64,000 bases of DNA from Acanthochromis polyacanthus (Eukaryota; Chordata; Actinopteri; Pomacentridae). A program made the translations under genes and the position numbers. The notes under the pieces were generated by a model that worked only from the letters and a program-made list of their open reading frames with translations, ran no database searches and was not told where the DNA came from. The stretch lies in the NCBI RefSeq assembly GCF_021347895.1, contig NC_067135.1, forward strand, positions 24,997,847 to 25,061,846, written 5' to 3'. This document shows positions 27,154 to 38,857 of this stretch, in pieces; within the stretch, counting starts at the first letter, position 1, and each line of letters begins with the position of its first letter.

Positions 27154-27400
27154 AGGTGGTCAAACTTTTGATACGATTGCTTCATGTGTATCCTGATTGG
27201 GTCTTAACATGATGGGTTGTGGCTTCCGGAACAGAAAGGGAATATTTAGGACAAAGTATATAAGGTGATGTAACGCTTTGTGTCGTCGAGATTTAGCTCA
27301 TGTTTTTTCTTACAGCCTCTGTATTGAATAAACATTATTTCTGTTTGGCTCAGTGTGCCCTAGGATTCAACTCACGAATGCAGATGTAGAGAGGGCATGA

Positions 27401-27734
27401 AGTACATACAAGCAATGCCAACATCAGTTTAGAGGATTCTTTCTTTTCTTCGGGTCTATTTTGCAGTTTGGGAGAAGGTCAGATTTAAAGTATAAACCAA
27501 CACTGCGGCAACTTATCTGCTTAGTCGTGTCAGGCAATATCTAATCTCAAACAATGTCCGCCTGTCTAAAAGTCATTATGACCTCAGAAAGGTGAGAGAG
27601 TCATTTTTCCCTCACACCCAATAAAAACAGAGCATAATAACTGTTGTGACTGAGTCTGCCTGGTAAGGGTCAGTAATGATCAGGCAGCTTTGTCAAACAT
27701 CGTCAAAAATCTATTCTGGATCAAAAGTTGGAGT
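27401..27734. other. Spacer between the inverted LTR-like copies
   Basis: This joins the two inverted repeats. No coding frame or primer-binding site is evident, so it may be unique spacer or internal-element remnant. Confidence 0.35.
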
Positions 27735-29245
27735 CTTCTAAAAGTTTTCAAGAAAGAGTCTTCAAGCAGTCTTCAGAGTCTGATGTGAACAATGTTTATT
27801 CAATACAGAGACTGTAAGAACAAACATGAGCAAAATCTTGATATTTTAACTGACGACACAAAGCGTTACATCGTCTTTTATACCTTTTCTTAAACATTCC
27901 TCTTCCGTTCTGGAAGCCACAACCCATCATCTTAAGACCCAATCAGGATACACATGAAGCAATCGTATCAAAAGTTTGACCGCCTCCTCTTTTTTATTTC
28001 TGCTAGGTTGGCATTATTTCCGCTTGACTCAGCGTGCCCTAGGTCTCAACTCAGGAGTGCAGACGTAGAGAGGGCATGAACTTCCTGTCTCATGCCCAGG
28101 GGCGGAGCTAGACCATTTTCAGGGGTGCTTGAGCACCCCTTAATTTTTTTAGGCACCCCTAGAATTATTGGGCGTTATTTATTTATGTTTATAATAAATG
28201 CTGAAATAATTAACAGTGTTATTTATTTTACCATTTCAAACCAAATGTAAAATCTGGCAAAATTCTCCCTAATCCCCCCCCTTTTGGATAATGGTTTGAT
28301 CCATTAAGAGAGCTCAAGTTCCCCCTCCACTCTGCCGCTCCGCTGAATGCTGCTCCCACCCCTGTGTGCGTGTGATGGATCGGGCAGAGAGATTAACAGG
28401 CTAGCCAACAGAGCCAGCAACTGCAGGTGACTGCAACATTTACTTGGTATTTATACCCTGACGTGAACTCACAAGTTTGTCCATGAAATCTGCATTTATA
28501 AGCCTGAGTTGTCTAAACAAACAATCCAGCTAGCTAGCTTGCCTTCTAGCTAGCGAATTTTACTCATTTAGCCTCGCAAATCACAAAATGAAGCAAGCAA
28601 TGCTTATGGCATGCCAAACATGAAGGTGAAAAAAGGCTATTGTAGTTTAACACTGGTGCCATATCATTGTTTTATCAATGTATTGTTTGTAGGCCGACCG
28701 TCACAATGGATATTAGGGCATTTTTTTCCAAGAAAACTCCAGCAAAAGCTTCAGGTAAGGTTTGGGGACAAAGCACAGAACACGTGCGACGTTACTGCAT
28801 GTGTTCAAATGTTTATTTTGTGGTGTTAACTCAATTGCTAGCTGATATATTTTGAAAATCAAACTTCAAACGGTCAGCATTTTGAGAAGGACTATTTTGA
28901 CTGTTTCTTGAACCAACGAATAGTATCTAAGAGAATGACTGAGCTCTGTTATGAATGCAGAAGAGCTGGGTGAGCCGTCGCTTAACATTGGTCAGATGTG
29001 TGCCCCCCGCGCCCAACCAGGTGCTAAGCACACCTAGAGCTGAAAGTCTAAAACCGCCCCTGCTCATGCCTTATATGGGCTCCATAGGCTTCAGTTGGGT
29101 CGCTGTTTTCCACAGGATTATTCAGAATACTCATAGCCTGAGTTGACATGTTAGGTCTCCTGATCTCATCTTTGTTAGCTCTTAAATTTGATTCACACAT
29201 TTAATTTGTCTAATTATACCATTTGTTCAATTTTAAAATACCCCA
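27735..29245 (-). repeat. LTR-like repeat, right inverted copy, split by a hAT
   Basis: This is the reverse complement of the 25295-27400 unit, for example CAATCAGGATACACATGAAG near 27943 against CTTCATGTGTATCCTGATTG near 27179. It is interrupted by the hAT at 28097-29062. The homology ends near ATTTTAAAATACCCC (about 29245). Confidence 0.6.
28097..29062 (+). mobile_element. hAT transposon, internally deleted
   Basis: The ends CAGGGGCGG and CCGCCCCTG are inverted, with an 8-bp duplication CTCATGCC at 28089-28096 and 29063-29070. Inside, near 28706-28755, the plus strand encodes MDIRAFFSKKTPAKAS followed by a GTAAGG donor. That is the start of a ZMYM/TTF-type hAT transposase, but the rest is missing. 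Confidence 0.9.
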
Positions 29246-30799
29246 ACATCCTCTCATTGGAAAAAAACTGCTTTTCTTTCAAGAATAAGGATATTTCTAC
29301 ATGACCCAAAACTTTTGAATGGCAGTGTAAATCATCTGAGTCTCCGGTGTGTCTCTCTGTGTCTGCCTCGACATCGCTGAACTTCCACAACAGTGGACAC
29401 ATGAGATCAAACTGGACTGAAATGAGTTTGATACTCCTGAAATAAATTTAAAAAATGTTAGGTTGAGGTTTTAAAAGGGGTTTTGGACCATCAAGGTGCA
29501 GCGACGAAGCCAGAATCACCAGCTGTGGTTTGCTGATGATATGATAAATTTTGAAAACCGAACAACATATAAATCTGCTGTGTTCCTGGGAGGGAATGTT
29601 GATAAAGTTGAGCTTCCTGTAGCAGGAAAGCTGTTTGTAAGTTAGTTAAACAGTTATTTATTAATTAGCTTGAAAACACTTTTAAAGTCTGCAAATCCTA
29701 CAAGAAGCCCTGAATGAATGTTATGCTGTAATCCAACCAGCTTTCTTTCATTATGATTATTATTATTATATAATTAATTTAACAAATTGACTAAAAAGCT
29801 GTTTTTTTCTCTTTGCAGGATGCTGATTGTTAAGCAGAGTTGACCGCATCAAAGTGGATTAAACTGTTCTACTAAAAACAGTTTTGATTGGATATTTGAA
29901 GTCTTGCGTTTGTGTATTTATGTGTAATTATTCACAGCATCTTGCTTCAGAGAAGTTGTAGCATACCCCCTTGATTGAAGGATGACACTTACTGATGAGT
30001 TTTTTGGATTTATTGGCAGTAAACCCTCAAACTTCACAGTAAGAGCTAGAAAACACAAAGCAACGTGTAAGCTATAAATGCTAACTCTTACAACCATTAG
30101 ACAGACCTTAGCTTTAGTAATAAAAATCAACAAATGTACACATTCAGTTCCATGTAACATTCCAAATTGCTCATCTTTACACACAAACATACCTTGTGCC
30201 TCTTTCAAAGGGGCTGCTAAGTGCAAAATACATATTTATGTGTCAATGTCTCTCCGTGTCCTTATCCTTTTCTGTCTTATTTTTGCTGATAAGCTAGTTC
30301 GCGCTCAGCTGCAACAGGAAGTAATCATTTCAAAGTATGAGCATGAACCGGAAGTTACATTTAGCGACTTTAAATAAAGGTAAAACTCCAAAATAAAATA
30401 CTGCAATCTTCTTTGGCAAATAAAGAGATGTACTGGGTTATTTACAGAAGTTGAGGAATATCTTCGCCTCTCTTATTAATCAAATAAATCACCTTCTTGC
30501 TCAAGTTGACTTTGTGTTTAACTCTTTTATTTAAAACATGATTAAACATGGTAACATCTGTAGACCCATCACATTTTTGTCAGTAGGTATATTTACTTTA
30601 TTGGTTTGCTTGAATCCTGGTGAATGATATTGATTTCTTTACTTTATATATTTTTCTTTTAAGAATCTTAAAGTGATTGAAATTTCTCAAATACAGTTAG
30701 CACAGCCTTCAGTCGATATTCATGTAGAGTATTGCTTGTTGGCTATTGCTGTAATGCCAGAAAAACAATCATTCCTTCTCTAAATCAAGTCTGTTAGAT
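29246..30799. other. Unassigned; Tc1-type terminus at 29301-29328
   Basis: ATGACCCAAAACTTTTGAATGGCAGTGTA (29301-29329) is the end of a Tc1-type terminal repeat; its partner is not seen. The remainder, about 29330-30799, has no recognised gene. Short frames such as 30078-30377 show only a hydrophobic stretch with no family signature. Confidence 0.4.
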
Positions 30800-31290
30800 G
30801 TTGTGTGGTGTCCCCCAGGGGTCAGTGTTGGAACCACATCTGTTTATTCTATATAGTAATGACATGTCAGGACTGAATATGTGTTTTTTTTGCAGATGAT
30901 ACATGATGACAGTTTAGAGACGCCACTAATTAACATTCAAACAGAGATGGCAAAATCAAAACAGTGGTTTGACAGGAATAAATTAGCATTCAATCTGAAA
31001 AAAAAAGCATTTATGCTGTTTGGCCATTGTGTAATAAACTGCAATTAAGACAGATTATACTAATATTGAAAGAGTTTATGAAAACACATTTCTAGGTGTT
31101 ACAGGATCACAAACGTAGTTGGAAACCTCAATTTTAAAATGTATAAGAGAAAAAACTGTCTCATAACTACGAAGGACATGACAAATTCTGAATTTAAAAG
31201 CCTCAGATACACTACAAAGTTCACTGTTTCTACTGTATTCACTGTACAGAAGTTTCAGTTAACACATATAATACTGCATTACATCCAATA
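30800..31290 (+). pseudogene. Degraded LINE reverse-transcriptase fragment
   Basis: In broken frames the translation shows GVPQGSVL...LF, then NDMS, then an ADDT-like active-site block (near 30893-30903), then a KTKF.LFG-like block. This is the order of a non-LTR reverse transcriptase core. Many stops and shifts make it inactive. The clade was not determined. Confidence 0.65.
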
Positions 31291-31919
31291 AATATATTAC
31301 AAAATGAAGGTATAAAGATAATGTGATGTATAATGAGCACTAAAATGTTGTTTTCCACAGCAAATAGTTTAAAATGTAGTCATTTAGTTACATTTGAACT
31401 GCAAATTATTAAAAACAAAAAAATTATTTTAAAAAACCATTTGCTCCAGAAAAAGTTGATGTTTATGGATATATAGAATAGAATAGGATCACTTTATTCA
31501 TCCCCGAAGGGAAATATAGGTAAACTATGGAAAATCTGGATCTTAAAAATGAGCACAACTATAAAACAATTTATAGAAAGAACACAATAAAGTGATTGCT
31601 TGGAGTTTGTAAAGATGTATGAAAGTAGAAGGTTTGGATGTAAACAGGAAAGGAGATGTACGGATACGTAGAGGGTTAAAAAGTTAAACTTCATCCTACT
31701 CATGTTCAGACATCAGTTGAAGTTTTGGATTTGTTTTTTTCTATTATTCTTTTTCATTTTATGTATTTTTTCTTTGTATTGCCTTTACGACACTGTGCAT
31801 GTCTTAAATAAATCACATGAGTAAAGGATGAAGGGATAACATCCTGTGGACTGAAGACATTGTGCATCTGGTGTAAAGCTAATACTGCTTTCCATTTTCA
31901 CTGTTGGTGCCAGAATGTA
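31291..31919. other. Unassigned with a LINE tail trace
   Basis: CACTTTATTCATCCCCGAAGGGAAAT at about 31489-31514 is the reversed end of a common fish LINE 3' tail. The rest is AT-rich and featureless. Confidence 0.4.
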
Positions 31920-32082
31920 CACTGCCAGTGCAAAAAAGAAAAAAGTCCCTACTTGGATTTAACTAACAAACAGGTCAGAGCCTTCCATTGGATAATTACT
32001 GCAGTGATGAATACGTTTCAGCTGCAACAACTTCTTTAACCCTCGCTGATGCAGTGAGGAGTTTCTCATTTCTTAAACAACC

Positions 32083-32409
32083 ATGCTGGAAGACATATCC
32101 TGTGGTCATGGAAAGGATGTGAATCTGTCTCAGAAGGATCAAATTACTGACCTGCATCAAGCAAAGAAAACAACTAAGGAGATTTCTGAAACTACTGAAA
32201 TCAGGTTAAGAACCATCCAAAGCATTATTAAAACCTGGAAGGATATTGGACAACCATCACCTTTGAGGAACAAATATGGTCGGAACAAACTGTTAGATGA
32301 TCATAGGAAATCAACAGTAGAACTCACGGCTATGTTTAATGGTGAAAGTAAGAACTTTTCCACACATAATGTGAAGGGAACTCAAAGGATGGGGCCTAAA
32401 CAGCTGTAG
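32083..32409 (+). pseudogene. Tc1-type transposase N-terminal HTH remnant
   Basis: The 108-residue frame carries a decayed helix-turn-helix (LSQKDQITDLHQAKKTTKEIS then RLRTIQSIIKTWKDIG) and a PSPLRNKYGRNKLLDD linker typical of Tc1 transposases. The catalytic part is elsewhere in pieces, so it is a broken gene. Confidence 0.65.
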
Positions 32410-32708
32410 TTCTAATAAAACCAGTGATCAATGAGGCTAATTATGAAAAAAAGGCTTCAATTTGCTTTGAAGCACAAAGATTTGACTTTGGAACAATGGA
32501 AGAAGGTCTGATAAGTCCAGATTTACCCTGTTCCAGAGTGATGGTTGCATCAGGGTGAGAAGAGAGGAGGATGAAGTGATGTACTTGTCATGGCTAGTGT
32601 GTTCCAGCCTGTGGGGGTTAGGGTTATGATCTGGGGTTGGTCAGGTTCAGCAGCGTTATGTTCCCAAAGAATGAGGTCAGCTGATACCTGAATATACTGA
32701 ATGACCAG

Positions 32709-33996
32709 GGGCCTCATTTATAAAACATTGCGTAGGATCCATACTAAAGTTTGCGTACGCCGAAAATACGAAAAGGGCGTATGCCCTTCACCCCTGATTT
32801 ATAAAACTGTGCGTAAGCACAGCTGCATGCAATTTCTTGATAAATCACACACCAGCTGGAAGATTGCACAGGTGGATCCACCTCACATTCCGCCCACAAC
32901 ACACCCACATTTTACCATGAATGGTCAATGCAAAGTAACTCATGAATGTATCTGTATATAAATAAGCTGCTGATCCACGGCATTTTACACAGCGCCGGCC
33001 GGTAGTCTTTTCACTGCTGTGCGTCAGAATGAATGAATCATGTGTGACCCAGGCCACCCTGCCACTAAATTTGTTATGATCATGTCCGATGTACAAATAA
33101 TTTGTACACTGATTGAATGTACATTTTTTCGGTTCACAAAGACAAATTCATTTTCACTCGGGGTTTGTGGTGTGAAGCATGTGTGCCTGTACAGGGCTGA
33201 TAAATGGTTGGACGCTCATCCCATTCGGCCGCATGTGGATAAATAAACAAAATTCTTTACTTTTTTTTTGCCTTTTTACTGTGATAGTTGCAGTGAAGAG
33301 TGACAGGAAATGGGGGGAAGACATGCATAAAAGTGCCGCGGGCAGGAATCGAGCCCGGGCCACTGCGTCGGAGACAACCCCTGCAAATGGGTCTTCTGCT
33401 TTCCCCGATGAGCCATACGGGCGCTGGGTGATCAATAAACAAAATTATTTAATAAAGATCACCACACCGGCCCCAGATGTGGACCGGCCCTTCGGTCAAA
33501 CGACCGAATGAAATAACGTTCAATCCGCCCCTGTTAATATATGAACATAGTTCTGCAAATACAGTCGTCGGCCGAATGACGCACTATATGAACATCTACA
33601 ACAATGAGGGTTTATGATTATCCAGCTCTACAAGTCCGATATGTGATGACAATAAAGGGTTGAGATCAATCTGGTTTCAATTCACCACCTCTCCCTCCGG
33701 CACTGCCGTTCTCTCTGTCTCCAAAATGTGCTTAAGCAAGCATCAAAGTTGGCGCACCGGTGCGCACATTCTCACGCCAACTTTGTTTTAGAAATCACAA
33801 CAAACACAGTGTACGCCACTTTCTACGCCAAGTTTGTGATTTACGCCCTGTTTTGTGCGTAAGGAAGCATCAAGAATCAAGGTTGGCGCGCCGGTGCGCA
33901 CATTCTCACGCCAAGTTTGTTTTTATAAATCACAACCTTTGCATAGAAAGTTTCTAGCCCTGTTTTGTGCATACGCAAGCTTTATAAATGAGGCCC
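32709..33996. mobile_element. Non-autonomous DNA transposon, Harbinger-like
   Basis: The ends GGGCCTCATTTATAAA are inverted and flanked by a 3-bp CAG duplication (32706-32708 and 33997-33999). A CWG/TWA 3-bp target is known for PIF/Harbinger. The host Tc1 relic reads smoothly once the element and one CAG are removed. Inside near the right end is a ~115-bp tandem duplication (about 33740-33940) containing GCACCGGTGCGCACATTCTC-type units. No transposase is seen. Superfamily assignment is inferred. Confidence 0.7.
33335..33425 (-). mobile_element. tRNA-derived SINE head
   Basis: On the minus strand an A-box-like TGGCTCATCGGGG (33404-33416) and a B-box-like GGCTCGATTCCTGCC (33341-33355) occur with the spacing of a tRNA-like promoter. 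The neighbouring GACAGGAAATGGGGGGAAGACATG is often found next to it in fish SINEs. It is not a functional tRNA gene. Confidence 0.6.
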
Positions 33997-34072
33997 CAGG
34001 TCTTTCCATCAATGGAGTTTTTCTTCCCTGATGGCATGGACATGTTCCAAGATGGCGATGTCAGGATTCATA

Positions 34073-34339
34073 AGATAAGATAATCCTTTATGACTCCCCA
34101 CATCATGGGAAATTCAGTGTTACAGCAGCAAACATCTTTGACAGCAGCACTAAACCATGTGAACAGTAAATATAATTATAACAACAATATGTACAATATA
34201 TACAAGAATGAAGAAAGAAAAATGAATGAATACAGTAGAACTACACTATAAGTGACATCAGCTTAAAGTGGCTTGTGGAATAAATATAACTGTTAAAGTG
34301 CAAAGAAAATGATAGCAGAGCAAAGAATTGCTGTGTTCA
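34073..34339 (-). mobile_element. LINE 3' fragment
   Basis: The sequence runs from AAGATAAGATAATCCTTTATGAC through CATGGGAAATTCAGTGTTACAGCAGCAA and interrupts the Tc1 relic. Its flanks share TTCAT. It matches in style the 3' end of a common fish LINE on the minus strand. Confidence 0.6.
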
Positions 34340-34649
34340 TGGGTTCACATTGAGAATGAGTGGATCAGGGAGCATGAGATGGATTGTCCTTCAGAGTCCA
34401 GACCTCAGCCCCACTGAAAACCTTTGGGATGTTCTGGAGAAGACTTTGACTCTCCCATCGTCAATATAAGATCTTGGTAGGAAATTAATACAACCCTGGA
34501 CAGAAATAAATGCAGTTACACTGCAGAAATTTGTCAAAATGATGCCACTGCAAACGTGTTGTTCTCCTAGCTAAAGGCAGTCCAATAAAATATTAGAGTG
34601 TGTGACTTTTTTTGGACAGGCTGTGTATGTTCATTATATGAGTAGCTGC

Positions 34650-34913
34650 ATTTTGTATCCAAATTATTACGAATAAACTTAACAGCTTAATCATGATTTT
34701 GAGTAAATCTGAAACACAGGAAACATGGCTGACTTGTACAGCAAACATTTACAGGAACACAGGACTTATGGTTCTATAGGAACAAATGTTGTGTAATTAA
34801 ATGGAATCTGGTCTTTCAACCTGCTGAAGGTATTTTTACTCATAAACGAGTAGATTTGCTGTCTTTGATATCCTGGTTCACTCGGAAGGAGGAGTTACAC
34901 ACAGGAATGTGTT
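34650..34913 (+). repeat. Duplicated promoter-proximal segment, copy 1
   Basis: This segment, including GGAACACAGGACTTATGGTT, TAGATTTGCTGTCT and GATATCCTGGTTCAC, reappears at 37310-37372 plus 38338-38545 with moderate divergence. Copy 2 directly precedes a TATA box and 5' exon, so copy 1 may be a remnant of a duplicated promoter. The region after copy 1 shows no matching exon. Confidence 0.75.
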
Positions 34914-35669
34914 TGAAGCTCACAAATGGACAAATGTTGTGTTGTTTGTTAAGCTTTGTACAAACAACAAATTGTAGAATTCAAATTGTTCTGATTCTGA
35001 TGGTGATTTTTTTTTTCCCCCCGTTTCAGAACTGATACTTTAGAGAGCTGTAGGGAAAGTGAATCCGAGCTCTGAGGTAAATTTGAATCTTCCTACACTG
35101 AGTAGTTGACTCCTGAAGCAGGTAAGAGACAAACACAGAGACGAGGTCAAATGAATCTTTACATTTAGTTTCTGTTCACAGTTTCAGCTTCAACTTGAAA
35201 AGAAGGGTGTAGCTGACAAATATGAACCCGTCTTACTTAGCGAACAAGCCAGACAACAATAGAGGAGTGTAGGTTTTATTTTATGAGCCCCACCTGACAC
35301 TCCTTATGTTGTGAAGCAAACTAATAAGTTCAAACCTGAAACTCAAATCCTTTAATCATGACCACAGATTAATGAATAGACTGGCAGCGCTTGATGAGGT
35401 TGTGGAAGAGCGGCTGTTCACTGAAGACAAATACAACAATGTGTTGTTATCTTTGAGTAATTTTGGCTTTTTTTGTCTTACACTTTCTTTGGTGCATTCA
35501 GTGTATGACAAAAAGACATGTTGCAGTGGATGTGTGTTGCTTTTCTGTCAAGGAAATAGTTCAGTTACAAAACTTTATCTATCATCTGTTTTCACATGAC
35601 CTGAGTCTGCAGCTGATGACTATCAGTTCCATTTTATCAAAGAATTTAGACACTTCCTGTTCTGGATCT
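34914..35669. other. Unassigned intergenic sequence
   Basis: No gene or repeat family was recognised. A TTTTTTTTTTCCCCCCGTTTCAG tract at about 35007-35029 resembles a 3' splice site, but no coding exon follows it. Confidence 0.3.
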
Positions 35670-35955
35670 CTGAGGTTAGCACCGTTGCCTTGCTGCTAGA
35701 AGATCCCCGGTGTTCTCCCTGTACATGTGTGGGTTTTCTCAGGGTTCTCCGGCTTCCTCCAACAGTCCAAAAACATGCTGAGGTTAATTGGTGATTGTGA
35801 ATTGCTCATAACTGTCAATGTGAGTGTGATTGTTTTTACATAGACTGTTACCTGTCCAGGTGTCCCCTGCCTTCACCCTCAGTCAGCTGAGATAGACTCC
35901 AGCCCCCCATGACCCTGATGAGGATGAAGTGGTGTGTAGATAATGGACGGATGTT
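35670..35955 (+). mobile_element. SINE of a widespread teleost family, truncated
   Basis: Characteristic blocks appear in order: TTAGCACCGTTGCCTTGCTGC, GTGGGTTTTCTCAGGGTTCTCC, GGCTTCCTCCAACAGTCCAA, AACATGCTGAGGTTAATTGG, and AGCCCCCCATGACCCTGATG followed by GATGGACGGATG-like ends. Many indels show old age. Confidence 0.75.
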
Positions 35956-37309
35956 CTGGATCTGTGGTTAAATGAAAACCAAATTAACTAAGTTTTTGCA
36001 ACTTGGGCTGAGAAAAAGGCCCAAAATGTTGCTGATAGGGAATCTTGTCTCACTTGGGTCATTTGAGAATGGGAGGACATTTTACGCTCTACACATCAAG
36101 TTTCAAATAATCCATGTTCAAAATCCTAAAACATGCAGCTGTTGTTTTGTCTGGAGACTGAAACTAAAAAATAAATAAATAAATGAATAAATTTAAAAAA
36201 AATAGGAGAAAAGAATGTTTGAAAATATTTTTGAAAATACCAAATGAGTCTGGAGTTCCTCTTAAAATGACATTTGTCTCTTGTCCCATCCTCCCGTTGA
36301 CCAATTTCAGTCTCAAATAAAACACTTCAAATTAAATTTAAATCTCCTTTTTTGGTGTTATTTTTTTCTTTGATGTCTCTTGTAGCTGTGGGAGCATTTT
36401 TTAACTCAACATAATATTTAAAATTATAACTATTGGAACGTGTGTCCCACAACAACCCTGTTAGCACTTTTTAATCTGGTAAAAGAAGAAGAAGACAATG
36501 AATCACATGAAACTCTAGAATTAACATCAAACAGTTTTCCTAAAGCATGTGTACAGCAAAGCTGTGTCCTCTCTTCTGTTTTTCATATTTTCATCCCATT
36601 GTCAGCCATGATTGAACGTCTCTCTCTATCTCATATTATCAGAATCAGACTCATTCTTTTGACTGTTTTCCATCAGTCAGTTTGTCCTCTTGGTCAGCAG
36701 TAACAGCTAGCGAAATATCTAACTTCTACTGCTGAGAATAAGCTAACATTAGCGTGGATTAGCATCCCTGTTACTGTGATTAGAGTAGGGTTAGCAAACA
36801 ACACATAAAACATGGAATAAATATGATGCCATTGATGTGTAAGCTGAGCCAATTAAGTCTTTGATTGTTTATTATCTATTACTGATGAATGTGGAGCAGA
36901 AAACTGTAAAATAGAAGGTTAATTTCTCAAAAATTTTGAAGCCCAAATGCCCTCCAGTTCTGGAATGACCCTTATCTGTTCAATTTAGTCTAGTTAATTA
37001 GTATTCTATATAATGCAGGGCTGTAACCATAATATTTAAATTAGCTTGGTAAATTTGTATCATTCAAAAACATGGTTACTTGTTAACAGTAATATTCAAT
37101 TTGAGGAAATTTGTATTTTGTATATTATTATTATCGGGCCAAAATTTAAATATAAACCCTGAAACTTAAGTACATTTTTAAGGCTCCTCTTATTAGTGGA
37201 CTGGAAAGAACAAGTTTTTTTTTTAAGTGCTGTGTGAATAAAGTTATTGATATTAGATCTTTCACTGTTAGCGCCAGAATATATGTTCATTACTCGATCC
37301 TGGTGTTGC
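35956..37309. other. Unassigned AT-rich intergenic sequence
   Basis: Nothing recognised. Short frames at 35972-36178 and 36440-36703 show no domain. Confidence 0.3.
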
Positions 37310-38545
37310 TATTTTTTGATACTAAACTTAACGGTTTAATCAGGATGCTGCAATATTTTAAGTAAATCTTAAACGTGAAGCAACCAATACAGTAATAAAG
37401 CCAGTAACGTAAGAATGTTTTTGAGCCAATAAAGTAATAGCATTTTGTCAGTAATGTAATAATTTATTAAGTCATTGGCTGGTTATTACATGAACAGCCT
37501 AGCATTAAAAGCATCCATTGAAAATGTAATAACTGTGGCCGATAATGTAGTAATACATAAATAGACCTGCATTTCTTCTCTTGTATATCAGAGAACCTAT
37601 AGAACTAAATAGAATATGACTGTTCCATTAGTATTATGAAACTTTACAAGGCTGCTGGACGCAGCAGTGGTCTAAGTTTACATATAAAGCAGTTACTTGG
37701 TGAGGAAAGCCTGGATTCTTCTCAGTAATGTAGCTTTTGGACAGTACAAAGTTACGGACATTTACTGGAAGAAGTACCATCAGTATTATGTTGATGCTTT
37801 CCCTTTAATTCAACATGTAAATAATACATTATAGTGCCGGTCCAGTTATTTAAATACAGTTTTAAATAACTGAACCGGCACAGTTTTAAGTTTTTTCTTG
37901 AGAAATGTTTGAAAAAAGTTTTAATGAGATGTTTTCTGAGGAGAAAAATGCAGTAAATTCATTTGACAATGCAGCATCCAACAGAGACGCTGACATGGAA
38001 TTATGAATTTACATATCTGAGCAAATACACAATAATCTAAGTTAAGATTCTGCCCAACAAATAATTCTCAGATTGACTCTTATAACCATATTTAAGGAGA
38101 GTGAGAGCTACATGGGACTTGATGAATAAAAATGAAGACCGTCCACTGTAGCTGTTTTGGATGAACAAACTACACAAAAACTGCAAAAAAAAATCTCTTA
38201 TGTCCAAGAAAAGCAGCCCTACTGATGTTTTACTACATTATTGGTTGCTGTTTTTAAATTTTTAAAAGATTTTGTAGGCCATTAACGTAATAACTTATTA
38301 CATTATTGGCTGGTATTATGTTACTGGTTGCTGCACACATGAACCATGGCAGCTTCGTAAAGTGAATATTTAAAGGAACACAGGACTTATGGTTTCTCTA
38401 GAAATGGATCTTGTATAATTAAGTTGGAATCTCGTCTTTCAAGCTGCTGAAGTTATTTTTACCCACATAAACAGGAGTAGATTTGCTGTCTCTGATATCC
38501 TGGTTCACCCAGAAGGAGGATTTACATGCAGGAATGTCAAACATG
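37310..38545 (+). repeat. Duplicated promoter-proximal segment, copy 2 (split by a MITE)
   Basis: Matches 34650-34913. The parts 37310-37372 and 38338-38545 join to restore the continuous order seen in copy 1, and the 37373-38337 insertion separates them. It ends just before the TATA box at 38567. Confidence 0.75.
37373..38337. mobile_element. MITE-like element with GCAACCA termini
   Basis: The left end AGCAACCAATACAGTAATAA and right end TTATGTTACTGGTTGCT are inverted. The comparison with copy 1 of the flanking duplication gives the empty site, so this is an insertion of about 960 bp. The flanks AAACGTGA and ACACATGA may be a diverged 8-bp duplication. The interior repeats words such as TGGCTGGTTATTAC and contains a short hairpin (about 37836-37881, GTGCCGGT...ACCGGCAC). 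No coding frame is seen. The superfamily is unknown. Confidence 0.65.
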
Positions 38546-38566
38546 TAGAAGGCGTGGCGTAAACTC

Positions 38567-38623
38567 TTTATAAACAGCATCCTCTGGCTCCTTCCTCATC
38601 CTCACTTGCTGGAACTCAAACAG
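38567..38623 (+). promoter_or_regulatory. TATA box and candidate 5' exon of the SAMD9-like gene
   Basis: TTTATAAA at 38567-38574 is followed by a short pyrimidine-rich segment ending CTCAAACAG|GTAACA, a good donor at 38624. The next good acceptor on this strand that precedes a long coding frame is CTCCTCTTTAG at 41960-41970. This is consistent with a non-coding first exon and one large coding exon, and transcription would start near 38598. This is inferred. Confidence 0.5.
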
Positions 38624-38857
38624 GTAACAAGATTCTGCTTAATAAGTTATTCATCAGTTAAATGATCTATGTGCTGCTAATTTACCTCAACTTACCTACA
38701 TTGGCTCAAACTATGTAATAGACGCTTCTGTTTTTATTCATTTGACTGTTTCTGAAAATATCTACCTAATATCAGGACAAAAGACGACTCCTGTACATGT
38801 TTCTGCTCATGGATGCAGTGTTTTGATTCGTTGTCTTAAAGTAACAGTGTGTAATTA

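Larger units (their letters stand above)
25295..27400 (+). repeat. LTR-like repeat, left copy, split by an L1-type LINE
   Basis: The parts 25295-25592 and 27154-27400 form one ~550-bp unit that recurs inverted at about 27785-29245. The unit has promoter-like layout: TATATAAG near 27259-27266 and AATAAA near 27327, followed by GGCTCAGTGTGCCCTAGG. This suggests an LTR, but clear TG...CA borders were not identified, so the class is uncertain. Confidence 0.55.
31920..34625 (+). mobile_element. Old Tc1-type element, split by a Harbinger-like element and a LINE
   Basis: The left end CACTGCCAGTGCAAAAAAG (31920) and the right end CACAGCCTGTCCAAAAAAAG (reverse of about 34606-34625) are flanked by TA. 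The transposase N-terminus is at 32083-32409, and a C-terminal catalytic block (QSPDLSPTENLWDVLE-like) is at about 34395-34445. Later insertions occupy 32709-33996 and about 34073-34339. The relic is inactive. Confidence 0.75.

Noticed and set aside
30078..30377. 99-codon frame with hydrophobic stretch
   Set aside because: No homology signal and no splice or regulatory context.
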